Assembly: GCA_030037575.1 (NCBI GenBank)
Contig: JASHRB010000616.1
Span: 1-6,230 of the forward strand
Length of the DNA stretch: 6,230 nt
Origin: Candidatus Sulfotelmatobacter sp.
GTDB taxonomy: Bacteria > Acidobacteriota > Terriglobia > Terriglobales > Acidobacteriaceae
Reading direction: 5' to 3'
The notes below the pieces were generated by a model, which saw nothing but the letters and a program-made list of their open reading frames with translations, did no database searches and was not told the DNA's origin. Position 1 is the stretch's first letter; each line of letters begins with the position of its first letter. This document shows, piece by piece, positions 1 to 5,655 of this stretch. Position numbers and translations under genes: made by a program.

Positions 1-620
1 TTGCCGCAATCGCCTTCTGGAATATTCATCGCCATAGTCGCCCGGATGGATCTCCCGGGCGGGAAAACCCCGCGCGCGAAAGTGCAGTCGTTCCTGCGAG
101 TGGAACGTCCAATTCCCGTCAGCCGATCAACACCGCTTCTCTGAAGACCGCCGCCACCCCAGCAGCCCGGGAAAAGTCCTCCAGCGCAGCCAAGCACGCC
201 GCTGCCGCGAAGGCATCTCCCGCTCCTACGTCAACGATCCCCTCCCCGTCCGCAACCGCGGCAATGGCCACTTCTTCACCAGTTCCGGCCTCAAATAGCT
301 CCCCCGTCGCTGAAAAACCCGCAACCAATACCACTTCTTCCGCGCTATTTACTGTGGTGATTCGTGCAGAAAAGACCTCCTGGGTGTCCATCGCCGTTGA
401 CGGCAAACCGGTCGCCGCAGAGACTCTGATCGCTCCGGCGGAAACCTCCGTTCGCGGCAGCTCCGTGGTCGTAAAAACCGGCAACTCGGCAGGAGTCAGC
501 TTCCTCTTCGATGGCAAAGAGATTCCCGCTCAAGGTCTGGATGGCGAAGTGCGAACCTATTCGTTCGACAGCTCAGGAATGAAAGGCCCCGCCCCTCAGT
601 CTCCCACAGAAGCTCACTGA
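1..620 (+). CDS. RodZ-like protein, C-terminal part (DUF4115-type domain), 5'-truncated by window edge
   Basis: The reading frame that begins at base 3 is open to the left edge and ends at TGA 618-620, giving 205 visible residues; the true start lies outside the window. The first residues (AAIAFW followed by the basic NIHRHSR) look like the end of a transmembrane helix and its flanking charge. Residues 16 to about 115 are a disordered Ala/Ser/Pro/Thr-rich linker. From about residue 116 (base 348) there is a compact beta-rich domain with the pattern FTVVIRAEKTSW...VDGK...VRGSS...TGNSAGVSFLFDGK...GEVRTYSF, which matches the DUF4115 C-terminal domain of RodZ as I know it. In RodZ an N-terminal helix-turn-helix faces the cytoplasm and binds MreB, and the C-terminal domain lies outside the inner membrane, supporting rod shape. 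That N-terminal half is not visible, so the symbol is withheld. An ATG at 264 is in frame but lies inside the linker and is not the start. Confidence 0.75.
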   Translation, partial: AAIAFWNIHRHSRPDGSPGRENPARESAVVPASGTSNSRQPINTASLKTAATPAAREKSSSAAKHAAAAKASPAPTSTIPSPSATAAMATSSPVPASNSSPVAEKPATNTTSSALFTVVIRAEKTSWVSIAVDGKPVAAETLIAPAETSVRGSSVVVKTGNSAGVSFLFDGKEIPAQGLDGEVRTYSFDSSGMKGPAPQSPTEAH

Positions 621-651
621 GGTTGCTCCGTCTCCCCTGACGCGCCCAACG

Positions 652-681
652 AAAAAGCTCCTGCGTACTGCGCAGGAGCTT
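652..681. terminator. Bidirectional intrinsic terminator between convergent genes
   Basis: A perfect 11-bp inverted repeat (AAGCTCCTGCG at 655-665 and CGCAGGAGCTT at 671-681) has a 5-base loop, TACTG. Read on the minus strand the stem runs into TTTTTCGTT, a good terminator for the minus-strand peptidase whose stop is 22 bases before the stem. Read on the plus strand the stem is followed by TTCTCTTGTT, a weaker U-rich tail, 34 bases after the stop of the RodZ-like gene. It probably stops both transcripts, more efficiently on the minus strand. Confidence 0.82.
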
Positions 682-703
682 CTCTTGTTCGCTGCTTTGC
701 GAA

Positions 704-2431
704 CTATCGCTTTCGCTTCTTCGCGGTCTGCTTTTTTCTGGCGCTCTTTACCTTCCTTGCTGGCTTTCCTCTCGTGCTCGCTTTCGCCATGTTTTTCCTA
801 TCGCGTTTCGCATTCCCTTCTGCGTTCGGTGCGCTTGCTCGGTTACCAAAAATTCCCGCGATTTTGTTCCCCACCGGCGATCCTAGTCCGGTGCACGCGT
901 CCCACCCCGGCCCGGCCGAATACGCTCCGTTATTGCCTGAAGTAATATCGTTAAAATCTCCCGAAGCATCGCCCGCCCGGTAGAGCAGCGCATTCGCGAA
1001 CCCCACCGGCTTGACCCCGCTCTGATTGATCAGTGCAAACAATCCCGCCCACAAGGGCGCAACCGCGCTCGTGCCGCCAATCACATCCGGAGTCCCATCC
1101 ACTCTCGTGACATAGCCCGTCGTCGGATCCGCGTCTCCCGCCACATCAGGAACTCCCCTCCCAACCTTCCCGCCCGGATTCGCGGAAGGCGGAACACCCA
1201 CCCCGTTCTGCCAACTCGGCAGCGGAAACACATCGCTCACGCCGCCCCCGCTCGCGCCTTCGTCATTCGCCGTTTCGTTCCACACCACTTCGCTGGTGAT
1301 CGTGCCCCCTGACGCCACCAGCTTCGTACCTCCGCACGCCAGCACATTCGGGCTCGATGCCGGAAAATCGACGTGACTCTCGCCATCGTTCACGCCGTCG
1401 GTTGATCCGTTGTCTCCCGCCGCAACCGTCACCGTCACGCCCATAGCCGCCGCAGCCTGAAACGCTTCATCCATCGAAGTCATCGCCTGCTGCGTCCAGG
1501 TCGATTCCGGCCCTCCCCAACTGATCGAAATGATCGACGGATTATTGGTCGTATCGTGCACCGCCGTGGTGATTGCATTTAAAAATCCCGCATCGGTGTT
1601 CTCCGCGAAATAGCCAACGATCTTCGCCCCCGGCGCAATCGCTCCCGCTACTTCAACATCCAGCATCACTTCCCCGTCGGGCCCGTTGGGGTCGCCCGTC
1701 GGATCGTTGCTGCCGTTTCCCACCGAAACCGCTGAAACGATTGGCGTCTTCGTCAATCCAAGCTGCTTCCAATAGGCGGCAAGATCCGAAGTCGTATACC
1801 CTCCGCCCAGTTCGATCAGCGCGATGCATTGTCCCGTTCCATCTACTCCTGTCGGATAATCATAAAATCCCGCCACCTGCACCGGCGTGTATTGCAGATT
1901 CGCCGCCGCGGCACGGACTCCGCCTCGTCCCTGCCGCCTACGAAAATGCGGCTTTGCCTGCGGACGGTTGTCCAGTCCCAACACTCCCTCCACATGTTCC
2001 TCTAATTCCAGGGGAAGCTGCACCGCCCCTGTTCGGCCGCGATATGTTCCGCCGGCGTGTTCGTATTCCGTTAATTCCACGCCAAAGGCCTCGTTCATGG
2101 CGGAAACCGGACCCGTAAGTATTAGCGTTCTCCGTGCCGAACTTTTTTCTTTTACGATCAATTTGTGCTCGCGCGCAAACTGCTCCACCCGCGCCATGCT
2201 CCTCGCGTCTGCGCCGTACCGCTGCTCAAATTCCTGGCGGCTCAAAATTCTGCGCTTGCCCAGGGGCTTCCTGAACTCCGCCAGATCGATCGCGTTTTTC
2301 CCCGCTTTCGATTTCAGCCGAATGGTCACATCCACCACTTCGTTCGGATTGGCCATTCCGATTTCCCGCGCTCCTTCCATGGGTGCGCGCTCGCTGCCAC
2401 GCAAGGCAAAACGCTTTTTCGGAGCAGGCAT
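704..2431 (-). CDS. Kumamolisin-type S53 serine-carboxyl peptidase with propeptide and cationic C-terminal tail
   Basis: A 575-residue acid-active endopeptidase of family S53. Residues about 31-163 form the pro-kumamolisin activation domain; the mature enzyme probably starts near residue 175, after the basic stretch FRRRQGRGGVR. The catalytic Glu and Asp are E254 and D258 in GEVMLD, the oxyanion Asp is D340 in AAGDNGST, and the nucleophile is S455 in GGTSAVAPL. The supporting Glu (E207 in IELGGG), the Trp of SISWGGPE and the calcium site (D495-I496 and D511 in GPGWDACTG) are also present. Spacing of the catalytic residues agrees with kumamolisin within one residue, so it should be active. The start is set at ATG 2431 because AAGGAG lies just upstream; an in-frame ATG at 2446 has no ribosome binding site and would place that site inside the coding region. 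There is no signal peptide, as I recall for kumamolisin itself. Residues 531-575 carry 19 Lys/Arg in 45 and lie beyond the normal end of the catalytic domain. It is divergent from another S53 gene. Confidence 0.95.
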   Translation of the reverse strand: MPAPKKRFALRGSERAPMEGAREIGMANPNEVVDVTIRLKSKAGKNAIDLAEFRKPLGKRRILSRQEFEQRYGADARSMARVEQFAREHKLIVKEKSSARRTLILTGPVSAMNEAFGVELTEYEHAGGTYRGRTGAVQLPLELEEHVEGVLGLDNRPQAKPHFRRRQGRGGVRAAAANLQYTPVQVAGFYDYPTGVDGTGQCIALIELGGGYTTSDLAAYWKQLGLTKTPIVSAVSVGNGSNDPTGDPNGPDGEVMLDVEVAGAIAPGAKIVGYFAENTDAGFLNAITTAVHDTTNNPSIISISWGGPESTWTQQAMTSMDEAFQAAAAMGVTVTVAAGDNGSTDGVNDGESHVDFPASSPNVLACGGTKLVASGGTITSEVVWNETANDEGASGGGVSDVFPLPSWQNGVGVPPSANPGGKVGRGVPDVAGDADPTTGYVTRVDGTPDVIGGTSAVAPLWAGLFALINQSGVKPVGFANALLYRAGDASGDFNDITSGNNGAYSAGPGWDACTGLGSPVGNKIAGIFGNRASAPNAEGNAKRDRKNMAKASTRGKPARKVKSARKKQTAKKRKR

Positions 2432-2435
2432 AATT

Positions 2436-2441
2436 CTCCTT
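2436..2441 (-). promoter_or_regulatory. Ribosome binding site that fixes the start of the minus-strand peptidase
   Basis: Read on the minus strand, AAGGAG is followed by AATT and then ATG (2431-2429). The ATG at 2446 lies upstream of this site and has only a weak AAAG before it, so the downstream ATG is preferred. Confidence 0.75.
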
Positions 2442-2585
2442 TCCATCTTTGCGATAAATAGTGCGCCACCCCCACTTGCCGTTACACCGAGAAGAACTTA
2501 ACTCAGAACGCTCATCGGATCCATCCAGTCCTCTCCCCTGTTACGAAAAACGGAGTTTAGGAAAAAAGCTTCGATCGTTCGAGGC

Positions 2586-2609
2586 CTCAGCGGAGTGAAG
2601 GATTTCGCG
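2586..2609. repeat. Degenerate copy of a dispersed noncoding repeat
   Basis: The stretch CTCAGCGGAGTGAAGGATTT followed by CGCG resembles the copy at 5342-5394: both have a (C)TGAGCG/CAGCG start and a GAGT(C)GAAGRAT end. The palindrome GAGGCCTC (2581-2588) overlaps its left side. This 'ctgagcg...gtcgaagaatc' type of element is, from memory, common in intergenic DNA of Acidobacteria and some other phyla. The copy here is shorter and diverged, so the assignment is tentative. Confidence 0.4.
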
Positions 2610-2692
2610 TACTCAACTCTCTTCTGCGCCCAGCGGCATCACTATGCAAATTCTTGCGGCCTTGCCCGCAAAAGATTTCTTGCACTCCTCCA

Positions 2693-2721
2693 TTGCCATT
2701 CGCTGCAAAACCCACTACCAT
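2693..2721 (+). promoter_or_regulatory. Candidate sigma-70 type promoter for the exported S53 peptidase
   Basis: TTGCCA (2693-2698, five of six matches to the -35 consensus) is separated by exactly 17 bases from TACCAT (2716-2721, four of six matches to the -10 consensus). Transcription would begin near 2728 and leave a leader of about 200 bases before the start codon, which is long. Chance matches of this quality occur, so this is only the best candidate in the region. Confidence 0.3.
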
Positions 2722-2920
2722 TGCGCCGTTCTACGGAGTGGCGTTACGAACCACTGACGCTCTTCCGGAAGTCTCGATGAAACACTCAGCGCGCCGTGAG
2801 GGCGAGCGTAGGTGAATCCGTTCCTCTCGGCACTGATTGAACTGCGCCTGTGCGCCACGGTCAGAAAGTCGCTCCCTGATGCACTCCACTGTCTTGGCCA
2901 CGGCTTTATGAATCGTTCCC

Positions 2921-2926
2921 AGGAGG
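2921..2926 (+). promoter_or_regulatory. Consensus ribosome binding site of the exported S53 peptidase
   Basis: AGGAGG, a full match to the anti-Shine-Dalgarno complement, stands four bases before ATG 2931. This supports that start and suggests strong translation. Confidence 0.85.
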
Positions 2927-2930
2927 AACA

Positions 2931-5030
2931 ATGATTACGCAGACAGTAGTGTCTTCCTCAGCCGCCGGTGCCTTGCGGGCGCTCGGATTGTGTCTGTTGG
3001 TATTTGCCGTTGTCTCCGGCATGGCCCTGCCTGCCAGCGCCGGTCAGTTTATTGCGCACAACACTCCCAGCTACATCGCCGGCGCTAAGAACCTGGGTCC
3101 CGAAGATCCCGCCAAGGTCATTGAAGTCAGCATCTGGCTCAAGCCCCACAACCGTGCGGTTCTCGATTCCTTGGCACGCGAGCTTTATGATCGCAACTCG
3201 CCCAGCTATCGTCACTGGCTCAAGACCAGCGATATCACAACGCGCTTTGCTCCCACGGCTGACGAAGCAAAAACCGTGCAGGAGTTTTTCGCCTCGCACA
3301 ATCTCAAGGTCGTAAACGTCGGGCCCAACAACTTCTTCGTGCGGGCGCGCGGCACCGTCGGCGACGTCGAATCCACCTTCCACGTGCAGTTGAACGATTA
3401 TCAGGTGCGTGACGAAGTCCTGCGCGCCAACGACCGCGATCCCTACATCGATAGCGATGCCGCAGCCTCCGTGCTCTCGGTCGCCGGTCTCGATTCCGGC
3501 CACTATACTCATCCGCTGATCCAGCGGCCTACCACCTTCAAGACCGGCAAAAACCTCCCCGCGGAGAAAGCTACGGCCGGTTCAGCTTTCTTCAGCTCCA
3601 ACTGCTTCACCGGAGTGACCACTCAGAAATACTCCACCGGCGGCACCTTCCCCAAGGCCACCTATCGCGGCAACGCCTATTTCACCAACGATGAGAATCC
3701 GGGCTGCGCCTACACCCCGCCAGAACTGTACACCGCGTACAACCTCCACGGCCTTTATGCCGAGGGCTTCAAAGGTGCCGGCCAGACCATTGCGATCGTC
3801 GACTGGTGCGGTTCGCTCACCATCACTTCCGATGCCAACGTCTTCTCGGCCAAGTTCGGCCTGCCCACGCTGAATTCGTCGAACTTTACCATCATTCAAA
3901 CTCCCACGCAGTCGCAATGCGCCGCGCCCGATCCCGAAATCAATATCGATGTTGAGTGGGCCCACGCCATTGCTCCCGGAGCGAACATCGATCTGGTCGT
4001 TCCGCCATCCGCCAGCTTCGAGGACGTGGATCAGGGCGTCTTCTATGCCGTAAATTACGACCTGGGAAATACTCTCTCCGGCAGCTTCGGTTCGGTTGAA
4101 TCCGAGACTCCCGAGACTTTCCTTGCAACTGAGAACCTGATTTCTGAAATCGCTGCTGTCTCCGGAATCTCCACCAACTTTGCCACCGGCGATTACGGCG
4201 ACTACTCCGGGTTTGGGGTCTCACCCACCGTCACCGCCCCCGCTGACTCGCCTTATGCCACCGGAGTTGGCGCCGTCTCTCTGGCGCTCAAGAGCAACGA
4301 CACCATCTCCTGGCAATCCGGTTGGGGAACTGACTTAACCATCCTCGACGATGAAGGCTTGATCTTCGATCCCCCCTTCGCCGAAGGCTTCTATGCCGGT
4401 TCCGGAGGCGGCGCCAGCAACTGCGCCTCGCAGATCTACAACTCTTCTACTGGCGAAATTACCTGCCTCGCCGGTTATCCCAAGCCGTCGTACCAGTCCG
4501 GCCTAAGCGGCACTACGCGCATGTTGCCCGACGTGTCGTGGCTTGGCGATCCCTACACTGGCGTGGTGATCTTCCTGACCGAGCCGGGCGAAACCGGCTC
4601 CTGGTACGCCTACGGCGGCACCAGCGTCGCCACTCCGATGTTCTCCGGTCTGTGGGCCGTGGCCAACGAGGAAGCCGGCACCAGCGGCCCCCTCGGCCAA
4701 GCTGCTCCTTATCTCTATTCCATGCCCTCGAGCACGATCACCGACATCGTCCCCTTCGGCTCAACTAACAACGTGACCGCAACTATCCAAGAGTCAAGCA
4801 CGCAAACCGCTACCTATAACGCCGATCAAGTGATGGGACTTTCTGGCGGAACTTTCTACAGTGGAATTTGGAACTATCCGTTCGTGGAAGATCTGGTTGT
4901 CGCGGTCTCGTTCGGCACCGACACCAGCTTGCGGACCGCGGTTGGATGGGACGACGTCACCGGTGTCGGGACGCCCAACGGCCAAGCCTTCGCCGACTGG
5001 TTCGCTCCCGCACCAACAGTCAAGAAGTAG
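2931..5030 (+). CDS. Secreted S53 (sedolisin family) peptidase with propeptide
   Basis: A 699-residue preproenzyme. Residues 1-37 are a Sec signal peptide with a hydrophobic core (LGLCLLVFAVVSG) and probable cleavage after PASA. Residues about 58-195 are the pro-kumamolisin activation domain, including the typical SPSYRHWL. The S53 catalytic domain follows from about residue 262. The catalytic Glu/Asp pair is E336 and D340 in PEINIDVEWAHAIAPGA, the oxyanion Asp is D421 in FATGDYGDYSG, and the nucleophile is S565 in GGTSVATPM. D605-I606 and D674 (VGWDDVTG) fit the calcium site. Compared with kumamolisin the D421-S565 interval is about 30 residues longer and the calcium-site interval about 47 longer. 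The usual supporting Glu is Asp (D291) and the usual Trp is Phe (F386). Six cysteines after the signal peptide (C225, C259, C293, C330, C498, C512) may form disulfides in the exported protein. It likely degrades protein outside the cytoplasm at low pH. Substrates are unknown. Confidence 0.95.
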   Translation: MITQTVVSSSAAGALRALGLCLLVFAVVSGMALPASAGQFIAHNTPSYIAGAKNLGPEDPAKVIEVSIWLKPHNRAVLDSLARELYDRNSPSYRHWLKTSDITTRFAPTADEAKTVQEFFASHNLKVVNVGPNNFFVRARGTVGDVESTFHVQLNDYQVRDEVLRANDRDPYIDSDAAASVLSVAGLDSGHYTHPLIQRPTTFKTGKNLPAEKATAGSAFFSSNCFTGVTTQKYSTGGTFPKATYRGNAYFTNDENPGCAYTPPELYTAYNLHGLYAEGFKGAGQTIAIVDWCGSLTITSDANVFSAKFGLPTLNSSNFTIIQTPTQSQCAAPDPEINIDVEWAHAIAPGANIDLVVPPSASFEDVDQGVFYAVNYDLGNTLSGSFGSVESETPETFLATENLISEIAAVSGISTNFATGDYGDYSGFGVSPTVTAPADSPYATGVGAVSLALKSNDTISWQSGWGTDLTILDDEGLIFDPPFAEGFYAGSGGGASNCASQIYNSSTGEITCLAGYPKPSYQSGLSGTTRMLPDVSWLGDPYTGVVIFLTEPGETGSWYAYGGTSVATPMFSGLWAVANEEAGTSGPLGQAAPYLYSMPSSTITDIVPFGSTNNVTATIQESSTQTATYNADQVMGLSGGTFYSGIWNYPFVEDLVVAVSFGTDTSLRTAVGWDDVTGVGTPNGQAFADWFAPAPTVKK

Positions 5031-5060
5031 CGGTTAGGTTGGTTTCTTCCCGGTTGCCCT

Positions 5061-5110
5061 GCCCCGGTCTCGCGTTTTTTGCGAGACCAGGACGAGGGGC
5101 TTTTGTTTTT
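5061..5110 (+). terminator. Intrinsic terminator of the exported S53 peptidase
   Basis: GGTCTCGC (5066-5073) and GCGAGACC (5081-5088) form a perfect 8-bp stem around the loop GTTTTTT. Outer GCCCC (5061-5065) can also pair with GGGGC (5096-5100) across a 7-base bulge. The tract TTTTGTTTTT (5101-5110) follows directly. It begins 31 bases after the stop codon, and no other gene follows on this transcript. Confidence 0.88.
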
Positions 5111-5212
5111 CCCGCGGCCCCCGCCGCGTTTTTTGACCGGTGGATGTGGCGCAGGGCATCGCTGGCGAATGGCTTTAACCCCTGAGTTTCGCCCGAACGG
5201 CGCACCGGGGGC

Positions 5213-5250
5213 GGGCCATCTTTTCTGGGATTCCCAAAATGGTCTTGCCC
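5213..5250. repeat. Imperfect palindrome centred on TGGGATTCCCA
   Basis: The core TGGGA-T-TCCCA (5226-5236) is flanked by TTT/AAA pairing with one bulged C, then by CCAT/ATGG and outer GGGC (5213-5216) and GCCC (5247-5250). It has no U-tract, so it is not a classic terminator. It may be part of a dispersed palindromic element; no second copy occurs in the window. Confidence 0.4.
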
Positions 5251-5289
5251 TACTCTCGTCGCGCTTTTTGGCGGCAGCGGGGGCAAACC

Positions 5290-5306
5290 GGGCAGATTAC
5301 CTGCCC
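5290..5306. repeat. Short hairpin GGGCAG-ATTAC-CTGCCC
   Basis: A perfect 6-bp inverted repeat with a 5-base loop, without a U-tract. A second hairpin, CTGCG-TATG-CGCAG, follows at 5315-5328. Both lie directly before the dispersed repeat copy and may belong to one composite element. Confidence 0.45.
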
Positions 5307-5341
5307 CGCCTCGCCTGCGTATGCGCAGCGCCATATCCTCC

Positions 5342-5394
5342 GTCATTCTGAGCGAGCGCGGGGGCAGGCAGCTGCGAGTCGAAGAATCCCTGCC
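5342..5394. repeat. Dispersed noncoding repeat ('GTCATTCTGAGCG...GTCGAAGAATCCCTGC' type)
   Basis: The left end GTCATTCTGAGCGAGCG and the right end GAGTCGAAGAATCCCTGC flank a GC-rich middle. ATTCT (5345-5349) and AGAAT (5383-5387) are inverted, as are GGCAGG (5363-5368) and CCTGCC (5389-5394), and GCAGCTGC (5368-5375) is a palindrome, so it can fold as a hairpin. I recognise this motif as a frequent intergenic element in Acidobacteria and several other phyla; its function is not known to me. A diverged copy lies at 2586-2609. Confidence 0.6.
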
Positions 5395-5527
5395 GCTAAG
5401 CTCCTCCCATCCACCACGTCAATTTCGCTACTCCATTCACCTTGCGACACTTGAACCCCAATGCCATTGTCTCCTCCTGGCTTTCCCTTTAATGTTTTCT
5501 CACGCGTGCGACGCGCGCGAGCGAAGC

Positions 5528-5556
5528 TTGAAGCAGCAAAGTCGCGATAGTATGAT
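5528..5556 (+). promoter_or_regulatory. Sigma-70 type promoter of metK
   Basis: TTGAAG (5528-5533, four of six -35 matches) and TATGAT (5551-5556, five of six -10 matches) are separated by exactly 17 bases. Transcription should begin near 5563, leaving a leader of about 93 bases before the TTG start. This is the best promoter match in the window and fits an independently expressed housekeeping gene. Confidence 0.65.
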
Positions 5557-5562
5557 TATGCG

Positions 5563-5655
5563 GTTGCGCTTGCACGTCTCAGCGCCGCCCCTGAATCGGC
5601 GCACCCGGAAAGAGGGACGCCAGGTTTCTAACGCTATTCCTGAGGAGAGTAAATC
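5563..5655 (+). promoter_or_regulatory. Structured metK 5' leader, possible cis-regulatory RNA
   Basis: The left end is inferred from the promoter. GCGCCG (5582-5587) pairs perfectly with CGGCGC (5597-5602) around a 9-base loop. Alternatively GGCG (5598-5601) pairs with CGCC (5618-5621), enclosing CCC/GGG (5604-5606 with 5614-5616); the two forms exclude each other. TCTCAG (5577-5582) can pair with CTGAGG (5640-5645), which overlaps the Shine-Dalgarno sequence. SAM-sensing leaders commonly precede metK in other bacteria, but I do not see the conserved cores of the SAM-I or SAM-II classes. It may simply be a GC-rich leader. Confidence 0.35.
5642..5647 (+). promoter_or_regulatory. Ribosome binding site that decides the TTG start of metK
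   Basis: GAGGAG lies eight bases before TTG 5656. An in-frame TAA at 5650-5652 rules out any start further upstream, and no in-frame ATG occurs before the GHPDK motif, so TTG is the start. Confidence 0.88.

Larger units (their letters stand above)
2432..2930. other. Divergent intergenic region between two S53 peptidase genes
   Basis: About 500 bases with no convincing gene. It must hold the promoters of both peptidases. The best plus-strand promoter candidate is at 2693-2721. I found no convincing sigma-70 type promoter on the minus strand; a TATTTA close to the minus start has no fitting -35 box. A 6-bp hairpin (TTGCGG 2654-2659 with CCGCAA 2666-2671) and a copy of a dispersed repeat (2586-2609) are also present. 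Short open frames at 2595-2780 (plus) and 2731-2931 (minus) lack ribosome binding sites and recognisable content. Confidence 0.6.
5111..5527. other. Gene-free spacer with several hairpins
   Basis: About 400 bases between the peptidase terminator and the metK promoter. Open frames here are short, rich in Pro, Arg and Gly, and without ribosome binding sites. The stretch holds an imperfect 38-base palindrome (5213-5250), a hairpin at 5290-5306, another at 5315-5328, a dispersed repeat copy at 5342-5394, and a small CGCGT-GCG-ACGCG palindrome (5503-5515) just upstream of the metK -35 box that could be an operator or chance. Confidence 0.6.

Noticed and set aside
119..517. Minus-strand open frame opposite the RodZ-like gene
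   Set aside because: It is antisense to a frame with recognisable DUF4115 content, and its Ala/Val-rich translation is what an antisense GC-rich shadow gives.
2432..2446. Upstream in-frame ATG at 2446 as start of the minus-strand peptidase
   Set aside because: The AAGGAG ribosome binding site lies between it and the ATG at 2431, so translation most likely begins at 2431.
1573..2501. Plus-strand open frames opposite the kumamolisin-type peptidase
   Set aside because: They are antisense to a full-length gene with all catalytic motifs, and their translations are low in hydrophobic order and rich in Pro, Arg and Ser.
2595..2931. Two small open frames in the divergent intergenic region
   Set aside because: Neither has a ribosome binding site or family content; the plus frame begins at a GTG inside the dispersed repeat copy, and the minus frame begins at the start codon of the other gene.
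5020..5346. Minus-strand open frame of 108 codons downstream of the exported peptidase
   Set aside because: It is rich in Pro, Arg and Gly, overlaps the peptidase stop and its terminator, runs through hairpins, and has no ribosome binding site.
5563..5655. Known SAM-I, SAM-II or SAH riboswitch before metK
   Set aside because: I could not find the conserved cores of these classes; only generic alternative pairings are visible. A covariance-model search would settle it.
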